Part shown: positions 42,963 through 49,670 of the stretch, in pieces
Numbering within the stretch: position 1 is the first letter of the stretch
How the letters are laid out: every line of letters begins with the position of its first letter
Translations under genes and position numbers: made by a program
NCBI RefSeq assembly: GCF_025231485.1
Contig: NZ_CP104003.1
Location: 62,001-126,000, forward strand
Direction of reading: 5' to 3'
Source of the DNA: Salinirubellus salinus
GTDB taxonomy: Archaea > Halobacteriota > Halobacteria > Halobacteriales > Haloarculaceae
Length of the DNA: 64,000 nt
Notes under the pieces: generated by a model
What the model was told of the DNA's origin: nothing
Seen by the model: the letters and a program-made list of their open reading frames with translations, nothing else
Databases searched by the model: none

Positions 42963-43152
42963 CGGTCTCACTCCGGTGTCGCCCGTCCAGCCACGCGCCG
43001 TGCGGCGGCCGGAGACACCGTTCGGCGCGAGACCGCGCTCCCGATTAAGTGTTTTCTGAATGATATTATTGTTCGGTGGCTGTCTCGAGCGGGGTTCAGT
43101 CAGCCGCCCGGTAGGTCCGGATGCCGGGAGTCTGGGTCGGGGAGAGAGGTAG

Positions 43153-43158
43153 CTTTAC
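43153..43158 (+). promoter_or_regulatory. TATA-like element of the 43187 regulator gene
   Basis: CTTTAC about 30 bp upstream of ATG 43187. The same divergent spacer also holds an AT-rich block (43045-43073, TTAAGTGTTTTC and GATATTATTG) that fits a promoter for the oppositely oriented Tat gene. Confidence 0.5.
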
Positions 43159-43186
43159 CTGTCCGTTCGTTGAAGGGAGAGGGGTG

Positions 43187-44113
43187 ATGGGCGAGTCCGA
43201 CACCGGCGAGACGGCCACGCTCTCGCCCGACGAGGCGTTCGCGCTGCTCGGGAACGAGACCCGGCTCGCCATCCTGCGGACGCTCGCGGCCGCCGGGGAG
43301 CCCCTCTCGTTCACCGACCTCCGCAACCGGGTCGGCATCCGGCAGGGCGGGCAGTTCAACTACCACCTCGACAAGGTGGTCGGGCACTTCGTCGACAAGC
43401 GCGAGGACGGGTACGTCCTCCGCCAGACCGGCAAGCGCGTCGTAGAAGCCGTGCTCTCGGGGACCCTCACCGAGGACCCGGTGCTCGAGCCAACGGTCGT
43501 CGAGTCGTGGCCCTGCCCGTACTGTGGGGCCCCGTGTGAGATCCGGTTCCGCGAGGAGCACGTCGCGCGTCGCTGTACGTCCTGCCCCGGACTCTACGGC
43601 CAACGCGACACCGGCGGGAGGTGGCCGGGTGACCTCGGGGCGCTCCACCTGCCGCCGGCGGGTATCGCGGGTCGAGACGCGCAGACGGTACTCGAGAGCG
43701 CGTTCACGTGGTCCTACGCCGAGTGGCTCGTGGCGGCGAAGGGGGTCTGCCCCCGCTGTTCGGCGCGGGTCGATCACACGCTCCTCGTCTGTGAGGAACA
43801 CGCGGACGGCGAGGTCTGTGACGCGTGTGGCCGCCGCAAGGCCGTCGGCTTCCGGTCGGCCTGCACGAACTGCGATACGACGTTGGAGAGCGTCCTCTCG
43901 ATGCACCTCGCGGCCAGTCCCGAGGTCCTCGCGTTCCTCACCACGCACGGGGTCGACCCGCTGACCGAGTCGTGGGACTGGGGGTGGGACTACGAGGAGG
44001 AGGTGCGCTCGACGGACCCGTTCGAGGGGCGGTTCACGTTCACCGTCGACGGGGACGAGCTGACGCTCACCGTCGACGAGGACCTCGAGGTGGTCTCGGC
44101 GGTCACCGAGTAG
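43187..44113 (+). CDS. ArsR-like HTH regulator with zinc-ribbon domain
   Basis: A 308-residue protein. The N-terminal winged helix (about 12-90: DEAFALLGNETRLAILRTLA, FTDLRNRVGIRQGGQFNYHL) is of the ArsR type common in haloarchaea. The rest contains several cysteine pairs: CPYCGAPC, CTSCPG, CPRCSARV, CDACGRRKA and CTNCDTT, which make two or more zinc ribbons. The C-terminal beta part ends in DLEVVSAVTE. It is likely a DNA-binding regulator responding to an unknown ligand. The final 11 bp overlap the convergent glycosyltransferase gene. Confidence 0.83.
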   Translation: MGESDTGETATLSPDEAFALLGNETRLAILRTLAAAGEPLSFTDLRNRVGIRQGGQFNYHLDKVVGHFVDKREDGYVLRQTGKRVVEAVLSGTLTEDPVLEPTVVESWPCPYCGAPCEIRFREEHVARRCTSCPGLYGQRDTGGRWPGDLGALHLPPAGIAGRDAQTVLESAFTWSYAEWLVAAKGVCPRCSARVDHTLLVCEEHADGEVCDACGRRKAVGFRSACTNCDTTLESVLSMHLAASPEVLAFLTTHGVDPLTESWDWGWDYEEEVRSTDPFEGRFTFTVDGDELTLTVDEDLEVVSAVTE

Positions 44114-45038
44114 TCGTGCGCCGGTCGTGGACCGCCACCGCGCGGTCGTTGCGCGTGGACCACCCGCTCGGGTTGCGCCGGTCGCTCCGGTCGGCGAACC
44201 GGGCGGCCAGTCCGCGCGCGGCCCCCGAGACGATGCCGAGGACCACGTCGCGGCCGTTGCCGAGCCACTGGGTGGGGCGACCCTCCCCCTCCGCCACGTC
44301 GCGGGCCGCCTCGATGGCGTCGGTGGTCGCGTGCCGGGCGATGCGGTAGGCGATGGAGGGGCGCAGGCCGTAGTTCTTGACGAGTCGATAGCAGAGCGAG
44401 CGGTAGCGCCAGCGCCAGTCGCGCTCGGCCGTCCCGCCGTCGGCCTCGAGTTCGGTGGCGACGCTCATCCCCGGCGCCCACGCCACCTCGTAGCCGAGGC
44501 CCGCGAGCCTGTGGGCGGCGTCGCGTGCACCGCCGGTCTGGAGGCGCTCGTCGAAGCCGTCGATGGCCTCGAGCGCCTCGCGCCGGAAGGCGACGTTGCC
44601 GCCGCCGAAGTAGCGGACCTCGCGCCCGCGGATCTCGCGCGTCTCGGCCTTCTCGGTGGTGACGCCCGCTCGCAGCCGCCGGTGGGTCGGACCGGTGACC
44701 GCGCCGCGCTCGTCGCCGTCCTCGGGGATCGCCGCGAGCCCCTGTTTGAGCGCGTCGAGCCACCCCTCCTCGACGGTGAGGTCGTACTCGACGAGGGCGA
44801 CGACGTCGCCGCTGGCGCGCTCGATGCCCGCGTTGCGCCCGACGTTGACGTTGCGCTCGTCGATCTCGACGAGCACGTCCACGTCGTCACGGTCGCGGAC
44901 CATACCGCTCGTGCCGTCGGCGGAGGGGCCGTTGACGACGATGACCTCGACCTCGGGCGCGAACTCGGTGATGGCGTCCAGCGAGGCCGCTAGCTGGTCG
45001 CGGCCGTTGAGCGTCGGTATCACCACCGAGACATCCAT
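44103..45038 (-). CDS. Glycosyltransferase family 2
   Basis: A 311-residue GT-A enzyme. MDVSVVIPTLNGRDQLAASL is the classical GT2 start. RNVNVGRNAGIERASGDVVA and a DxD-like EYD (VALVEYDLTVEEGWL) mark the nucleotide-sugar site. FGGGNVAFRREALEAIDGFD is the acceptor-side motif. It probably transfers sugar during glycoprotein or polysaccharide synthesis. The C-terminal 50 residues are Arg-rich and overlap the convergent regulator gene by 11 bp. Confidence 0.88.
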   Translation of the reverse strand: MDVSVVIPTLNGRDQLAASLDAITEFAPEVEVIVVNGPSADGTSGMVRDRDDVDVLVEIDERNVNVGRNAGIERASGDVVALVEYDLTVEEGWLDALKQGLAAIPEDGDERGAVTGPTHRRLRAGVTTEKAETREIRGREVRYFGGGNVAFRREALEAIDGFDERLQTGGARDAAHRLAGLGYEVAWAPGMSVATELEADGGTAERDWRWRYRSLCYRLVKNYGLRPSIAYRIARHATTDAIEAARDVAEGEGRPTQWLGNGRDVVLGIVSGAARGLAARFADRSDRRNPSGWSTRNDRAVAVHDRRTTTR

Positions 45039-45135
45039 AGTAGCGTCGAAACGCCCCTATGGACGAAAGTATTCCGGAACTGCGAGGCGTGCGAGCCGGT
45101 CGCTCGCTACGGTCGGGAACGGCTCGGTAAGACGA

Positions 45136-45156
45136 GCGGGGAGCGTAGCGACCCGC
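45136..45156 (-). terminator. Hairpin with GAGCGTAGCGA loop
   Basis: Stem GCGGG/CCCGC (45136-45140 and 45152-45156) encloses GAGCGTAGCGA (45141-45151), the same 11-nt loop as the hairpin at 2266-2292, on a different stem. It lies in the 145-bp spacer downstream of the methyltransferase gene. Confidence 0.4.
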
Positions 45157-45183
45157 GGGGGTCGGTGACGACGGCCCCGTCGC

Positions 45184-45891
45184 TCACTGCACCCGCGCGT
45201 CCCAGTAGGAGACCGAGGACAGCGGGTCGCCGGCCGGCGTGTCGCCGAGACCGGTGTCGAACCGGCGGAACACGTCCGCGACGTTGTCCGGCAACTGTCG
45301 GTAGAGGCCGAACGGGAGCACGAAGTCGTGGTCCGCCCGCGCGAGCTGGAGACCGGCCCCCTTCAGCAGGCGTTCGACCTCGTCGTCGTCGTAGAGCCGC
45401 GACCCCATCGGGAGCATCCAGTTGTAGATGGAGCGCGTCGAGAAGCGGTTGAACGTGTCGAAGAACACCTGGTCCTTCGAGACGCGAGCCATCTCCGCGA
45501 GGAACGATGCAGGTGTGTCCGCGAGGTGGAAGAACCGCATGGCGAACACGGTGTCGAAGTGGTCGTCGGGGAACGGCAGCCGGGCGGCGTCCCCGCGCAG
45601 GAACTCGAGGTGGTCGTCGACGCCCTTCGCGCGGGCCTTCGACCGCGCCTCCTGTAGCATCGCGGCCGAGATGTCGAGCCCGACGATGTCGGCGCCCTCC
45701 TCGGCCAGCATCACGGTGAACCGGCCGGTGCCGCAGGCGATCTCCAGCACCTTCCGGTCCTCGATAGGCGCCAGTGCCGACAGCACCGCCTCCTTCTCCC
45801 GGCGGTCGATGAGGCGGCCGCCACCGGAGAACCGCTTCGACTCGTACTCGGAGGCCACCTGCTCGGCCTGGTACCACTCCTGGCCCTTCAC
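45184..45891 (-). CDS. Class I SAM-dependent methyltransferase
   Basis: A 235-residue protein. The SAM-binding motif I is VLEIACGTGRFTVMLAEEGA, followed by IVGLDISAAMLQEARSKA and LEFLRGDAARLPFPDDHFDT. This is the UbiE/methyltransferase_11 type. The substrate cannot be deduced. The start at 45891 (MKGQEWYQAEQVASEYESKR) fits the usual N-terminal helix. The upstream spacer is long and AT-richer than average. Confidence 0.88.
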   Translation of the reverse strand: MKGQEWYQAEQVASEYESKRFSGGGRLIDRREKEAVLSALAPIEDRKVLEIACGTGRFTVMLAEEGADIVGLDISAAMLQEARSKARAKGVDDHLEFLRGDAARLPFPDDHFDTVFAMRFFHLADTPASFLAEMARVSKDQVFFDTFNRFSTRSIYNWMLPMGSRLYDDDEVERLLKGAGLQLARADHDFVLPFGLYRQLPDNVADVFRRFDTGLGDTPAGDPLSSVSYWDARVQ

Positions 45892-46256
45892 TACCCGAGT
45901 CGGACCCGTGGCTGATTGAAAACAGTTCTGGATACGGTGACGCGCGTGCCACCTGCGGACCGGGTCGTCCCCCCGCCATCGGCGGGTCGTGACAAACGTC
46001 TGATTACCGGCGGCTCGCGGGCGTAGAATCCGACGAACGTTCGGGATGCGTACAGGTCGCCACCCGTGACAACCGTTGCCGCGACCCCCTGTTCATAAGT
46101 GTTCCCCGGTTAGACGGTCCGTGGAGGCCCCACCGCGGTTCCGGCAACATCTGTCACGCAACGGATTATAACGTGCCTTATACTCATAGTAGTATCCGTA
46201 CTCCTTTGTCACCAATATAGCGAGGTTTTACCATGAGGTTCTGCCGAGTGGCAACC
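45892..46256. other. Divergent regulatory spacer
   Basis: 365 bp between the divergent methyltransferase (45891) and winged-helix (46257) starts, with no coding sequence that I can support. From 46150 to 46225 it is clearly AT-rich, with ATTATAAC (46165-46172), CTTATAC (46177-46183) and CAATATAG (46213-46220). An operator-like AGTA-N7-TACT follows the CTTATAC box. Confidence 0.55.
46188..46202 (+). promoter_or_regulatory. Operator-like AGTA-N7-TACT, copy 1
   Basis: Inverted repeat AGTA-GTATCCG-TACT, 8 bp downstream of a TATA-like CTTATAC (46177-46183). The matching site at 47942-47956 has the same half-sites, spacing and distance from its TATA-like box. Confidence 0.45.
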
Positions 46257-46535
46257 ATGAGCACGAGGACAGAGGAACGTGCCCAGCCCGACGAATCTCC
46301 CCTGGCGGACCCGGACTTCCGCGAGCGGCTGCGCGACCTGCCGCCGAGCGCGAAGCTCGTCGCGAAGGTGCTCGAGGACGGCTCGCCACAGTCGCAGGGT
46401 CAGCTCGCGGAGGAGTCGCTCCTCCCTGACCGCACGGTCCGCTACGCCCTGAACCGCCTCGAGGAGGAGGACCTCGTCGAGTCGCGCTACTCATTCCACG
46501 ACGCCCGCAAGCAGGTCTACTACCTCGTCAACTGA
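46257..46535 (+). CDS. Small winged-helix transcriptional regulator (MarR-like)
   Basis: A 92-residue single winged-helix protein. Core: LPPSAKLVAKVLEDGSPQSQ, GQLAEESLLPDRTVRYALNR, LEEEDLVESRYSFHDARKQV. It lacks dimerisation extensions and is similar to many short archaeal regulators. ATG 46257 gives a standard N-terminus, but ATG 46233 in the same frame is also possible. The upstream operator-like site recurs at 47942, so this protein may control itself and the 47960 gene; that is only an inference. Confidence 0.8.
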   Translation: MSTRTEERAQPDESPLADPDFRERLRDLPPSAKLVAKVLEDGSPQSQGQLAEESLLPDRTVRYALNRLEEEDLVESRYSFHDARKQVYYLVN

Positions 46536-46565
46536 TTCAAGGACCGGCCCGCCGTTCTGGGTCGT

Positions 46566-47348
46566 ATGCGTCTCACCCGCGTCTCCTGCAGCGTCGCCAC
46601 CCGCGCCCCCACCGGGCAGACCCACGCCTACGTGCTGGGCGACGAGGACGCCCTCCTCGTGGACCCCGCCGCCCGCGAGGCGGGACTCGACGACCTCGAG
46701 AGCGTCGCGCACGTCGCCGTGACCCACCACCACCCGGACCACGTCGGCGCCGTCGCCCACTACGCCGCCGAACACGACGCCACCGTCTGGTGCCGCGTCG
46801 GCCGCGGGGCCGCCTTCGAGGCGGCCACCGGCGTCGCCCCCGACCGCACCTTCGCCGAGGGCACGGTCGTCGAGACGGGCGACGGCCCGGTCACCGTCGT
46901 GGACACGCCGGGCCACGCGCCGGAACACGTCGGGTTCTCGTTCGCCGGCGACACCGGCCGCGAGGAACTCCTCGTCGGCGACCTCGCCGTCGCCACTGGT
47001 AGCGTCGTCGTCGGGCACCCGACCGGGGACGTCCGGACCTACCTCGCCTCACTCCGGCGGCTCTGGGCGCGTGCCCCCGCCATACTCCACCCCGCACACG
47101 GGCCGACCATCGAGGACCCGCGGGCGACCTGCGTCCGGCTCATCGACCACCGGCGCGAGCGCGAGGCGAAGGTGCTCGCCGCCGTCGAGGGGGGCGCCGA
47201 GACGGTGGCCGAGATAACCGACGCTGCCTACGAGAAGGACCTCACCGGCGTCGCGGACCTCGCCCACGCGACGGTCCGTGCCCACGTCGAGAAACTCCGC
47301 GTCGAGCGGAAGGTCCGCTGGGACGGCGAACGGGCGAGTCCGGTCTGA
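46566..47348 (+). CDS. MBL-fold hydrolase, LACTB2-like
   Basis: A 260-residue metallo-beta-lactamase-fold protein. Motif 1 is VTHHHPDHVGAV (HxHxDH), followed by VVDTPGHAPEHVGFSF (third His), LLVGDLAV (bridging Asp) and LHPAHGPTIEDP. The C-terminal winged-helix-like domain (AKVLAAVEGGAETVAEITDA) is typical of LACTB2/RNase Z-related hydrolases. Candidates are a phosphodiesterase, RNase or thioesterase. It follows the wHTH gene by 30 bp and may share its transcript. Confidence 0.87.
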   Translation: MRLTRVSCSVATRAPTGQTHAYVLGDEDALLVDPAAREAGLDDLESVAHVAVTHHHPDHVGAVAHYAAEHDATVWCRVGRGAAFEAATGVAPDRTFAEGTVVETGDGPVTVVDTPGHAPEHVGFSFAGDTGREELLVGDLAVATGSVVVGHPTGDVRTYLASLRRLWARAPAILHPAHGPTIEDPRATCVRLIDHRREREAKVLAAVEGGAETVAEITDAAYEKDLTGVADLAHATVRAHVEKLRVERKVRWDGERASPV

Positions 47349-47417
47349 CGTGACTGTCGTCGCGGCCGCGAGAGCGGTTATGTCGTCGCAGTGCGACACG
47401 AGACCGGGTGCCACCAG

Positions 47418-47909
47418 ATGCCGACCGTCTCACACAGCGTGACCGTCGACGCCGCACCGGAGACGGTGTGGGCGTTCGTGAGCGACGTGGAGCGACTGCC
47501 CGAGTGGGTGGCGTTCACCGACGAGGTGCGCCACCACGACGAGGGGACGGTGCGCGAGGGGTTCGAGTACGCCGAGTACGGCGGTGTCGGCCCGTTGCGC
47601 GGCGAGAGCGAGTGGGAGGTCGTCGCGTGCGAGTCGCCGACCCGGCAGGTCCACGCCGGCGACCTCGGTGCGATGCAGGCGACCCTGACCATCGACATCG
47701 AACCCACGGACGGGGAGGGAGACGGGTCGCGCTGGACCCAGACCGTCGAGTTCGAGACGTTCTCACGGTTCAGGCCGCTCGGGCGACTGCTGGAGGTCCT
47801 GTACCTCCGCCGGGCGATGGACCGACAACTGGCGCGGACGATGGCAGCCGGCCGGGTACGGGTCGACCGGTACGCGCGGACCGAGGCCGTGCCGTCGACG
47901 ACGGCCTGA
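47418..47909 (+). CDS. SRPBCC family protein (polyketide cyclase/CoxG-like)
   Basis: A 163-residue START-like protein. MPTVSHSVTVDAAPETVWAF, then VSDVERLPEWVAF are the characteristic N-terminus, and WTQTVEFETFSRFRPLGRLL a late segment of the helix-grip fold. Such proteins bind hydrophobic ligands. The in-frame extension from 47391 is less family-like, so I start at ATG 47418. It probably belongs with the preceding MBL gene or is independently expressed. Confidence 0.83.
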   Translation: MPTVSHSVTVDAAPETVWAFVSDVERLPEWVAFTDEVRHHDEGTVREGFEYAEYGGVGPLRGESEWEVVACESPTRQVHAGDLGAMQATLTIDIEPTDGEGDGSRWTQTVEFETFSRFRPLGRLLEVLYLRRAMDRQLARTMAAGRVRVDRYARTEAVPSTTA

Positions 47910-47941
47910 CGCCACGCTCGGGACGAACTTTCATACACGAT

Positions 47942-47956
47942 AGTACCGTCCGTACT
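47942..47956 (+). promoter_or_regulatory. Operator-like AGTA-N7-TACT, copy 2
   Basis: Inverted repeat AGTA-CCGTCCG-TACT just before ATG 47960 and 9 bp after a TATA-like TTCATAC (47930-47936). It lies over the predicted transcription start, a position suited to repression. Over 18 bp it matches copy 1 (46186-46203) at 15 positions. Confidence 0.45.
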
Positions 47957-47959
47957 CGT

Positions 47960-48424
47960 ATGGACGACCCAACGGACGCCGGCATCTTCGCCCGCGAGTC
48001 CCCGTACCTCGACCGGTACGTCGAACTCGGCGTGGCGAGCGGTCGGCTCCTCACCGTCCGGTTCCCCGGTTCGCCCGACCCGGAGGCCGGCGACGACCAC
48101 CCGCTGCTCGACCGGGTGTTCGCCTATCTCGAGGGCGAGCGAGACACCTTCCGCGACGTCGACGTGGCGCTGTCGGCCGCCACGCCGGACCACGCAATCC
48201 TCCAGGCGGTCCGCGAACTCCCCTACGCCGAGGACAGCAGCGTCCAGCGGGTCGCCCGCCTCGCCGGGCTCGACCCGGAGGACCAGTCGGACCTCGACCG
48301 GGTCAGGCAGGCGCTGGCGGACAACCCGGCACCCATCTTCGTCCCCGACCACCGGGTCCGCGACGGGCCGAGCGCCGCCCCGCCGGCCATCGAACAGCGG
48401 TTGCGCTCGCTCGAGGGGCTGTGA
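47960..48424 (+). CDS. Alkyltransferase-like protein lacking the acceptor cysteine
   Basis: A 154-residue protein. The C-terminal half resembles the DNA-binding domain of O6-alkylguanine-DNA alkyltransferase: VQRVARLAGLDPED, VRQALADNPAPIFVPDHRVR. The catalytic PCHRV motif reads PDHRV, with D130 in place of the acceptor Cys. This makes it like an ATL protein, which binds alkylated bases and passes them to excision repair without accepting the alkyl group. A complete alkyltransferase with PCHRV is encoded at 63597-64000. The following gene overlaps by 4 bp. Confidence 0.82.
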   Translation: MDDPTDAGIFARESPYLDRYVELGVASGRLLTVRFPGSPDPEAGDDHPLLDRVFAYLEGERDTFRDVDVALSAATPDHAILQAVRELPYAEDSSVQRVARLAGLDPEDQSDLDRVRQALADNPAPIFVPDHRVRDGPSAAPPAIEQRLRSLEGL

Positions 48425-48834
48425 GCGGCCGTCGCCGCACGCTACTGGCGCTCGGGCTGTTGCTCGTCCCCGCGCTCCTCCTCGGGGTGTTCGTCGTCGG
48501 CCTCGGGAGTCCCGACACCGACGGCGCCCCCAGCGCCACCTACGGTATCGACTACGATGGCGAGACGCTCGTCGTCACGCAGAAGACCGGCCGGGTGCCC
48601 TCGGGGACGCTGTACGTCCGCTACGCCACCCCGAACGGCACCGACCGCGCGACGTGGGTCGCCCCCAACGGCACCGGCTACGACAACGGCGGGGCCGGCC
48701 ACCCGGTCCAGCCGGGCGAGCAGTTCGTCTTCGCCGCCGACGTCGACGGCGCCGTCGAGGTGGTGTGGGTGGCTGGCGACGGCGAACGGCGAGCGACCCT
48801 GAAGGAGAAACGGTTCGAGACGCGGCCGGCCTGA
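48421..48834 (+). CDS. Small exported beta-domain protein, pilin-like
   Basis: A 137-residue protein from GTG 48421, overlapping the previous TGA (GTGA). The N-terminus has a basic patch and one hydrophobic helix (LLALGLLLVPALLLGVFVVG), then a beta-rich domain (SATYGIDYDGETLVVTQKTG, SGTLYVRYATPNGTDRATWV). This is similar to the globular part of haloarchaeal pilin-like/archaellin-type proteins. A type III signal peptide motif is not obvious, so a simple membrane anchor is also possible. Coupled translation with the ATL-like gene is likely. Confidence 0.7.
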   Translation: MSGRRRTLLALGLLLVPALLLGVFVVGLGSPDTDGAPSATYGIDYDGETLVVTQKTGRVPSGTLYVRYATPNGTDRATWVAPNGTGYDNGGAGHPVQPGEQFVFAADVDGAVEVVWVAGDGERRATLKEKRFETRPA

Positions 48835-48877
48835 GCGCCGTCGAGACGCGACCACCGACCCGCCGACCGGTGACCGA

Positions 48878-49669
48878 CTACTCGGCCAGCGGGTTCAGCC
48901 CCAGTTCGTGGCCGACGAACTCCAGCGCGTTCACGAGGTAGTGCGCGACCACCACCGCGAGCAGACTCCCCGTGAGGACGAACAGCGCGGCCAACAGGAA
49001 GCCGAGCGTCCCCGTCACGGCGATGCCGACCGGCCCCTGTGCGCCGTGGCCGAGCGCGAACGCGACCGACGACAGGACGGCCAGCAGCCACGGCGAGAGG
49101 CCGAAGCCGGCGGCGAACACGCCGATCAGCACGCCACGGAAGAGGAGCTCCTCGAACCCCGCCACGATCGGGAGCGCGACCCCGAGCAGGAGCACCCAGC
49201 CGCGGGTCGTCTCCGGGGTGAGCAGTTCGCGGAGGTCAGCGCTCGGGTCGTAGCCCGCGTACGCCGCCAGCAGGCCGGCGGCCGTGTTCGCCCCGGAGAG
49301 CGCGACTCCCGCGAGGGCGCCCACCGCGAGCGCCTCGATGCCGAGTGCCGGAGTCGACAGCCCGAGCGCACTCGCCGGCACCTGCGTCAGGAACGCCCCG
49401 CCGAGCAGCAGGAACGCGAACACGCCCTGCGAGAGCGCGACGTTCACGACGAGCAGCGCGGTGGAGTAGCCCTCCTGTGGCGGCTCGGCCGGCCGGGTGG
49501 CCGTGCTCACGTCGAGGTGGTCGGCGTCGCTCTCCAGCGCGTCGAGCCACCGGAGGTCGCCCGGCCCGAGTCGCGGACCGTCGATGCCTCTCGCCGAGAG
49601 GTGTGCCAGAACGAGCAACAGGCCGAGGACCGCGAGCGCGATTCCCGCGAACGCGGCCCAGTCGGTCAC
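48878..49669 (-). CDS. CPBP family intramembrane metalloprotease
   Basis: A 263-residue membrane protein from GTG 49669. Motifs of the CPBP (CAAX/Abi) family are complete: FEELLFRGVLIG (EExxxR), SVAFALGHGAQG (FxxxH) and VVAHYLVNALEF (HxxxN). Seven or eight hydrophobic segments surround them. Some members process prenylated proteins, others act in bacteriocin immunity. The gene starts 1 bp after the LonB stop, so it is probably translated from the lon transcript. Confidence 0.9.
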   Translation of the reverse strand: MTDWAAFAGIALAVLGLLLVLAHLSARGIDGPRLGPGDLRWLDALESDADHLDVSTATRPAEPPQEGYSTALLVVNVALSQGVFAFLLLGGAFLTQVPASALGLSTPALGIEALAVGALAGVALSGANTAAGLLAAYAGYDPSADLRELLTPETTRGWVLLLGVALPIVAGFEELLFRGVLIGVFAAGFGLSPWLLAVLSSVAFALGHGAQGPVGIAVTGTLGFLLAALFVLTGSLLAVVVAHYLVNALEFVGHELGLNPLAE

Positions 49670-49670
49670 C

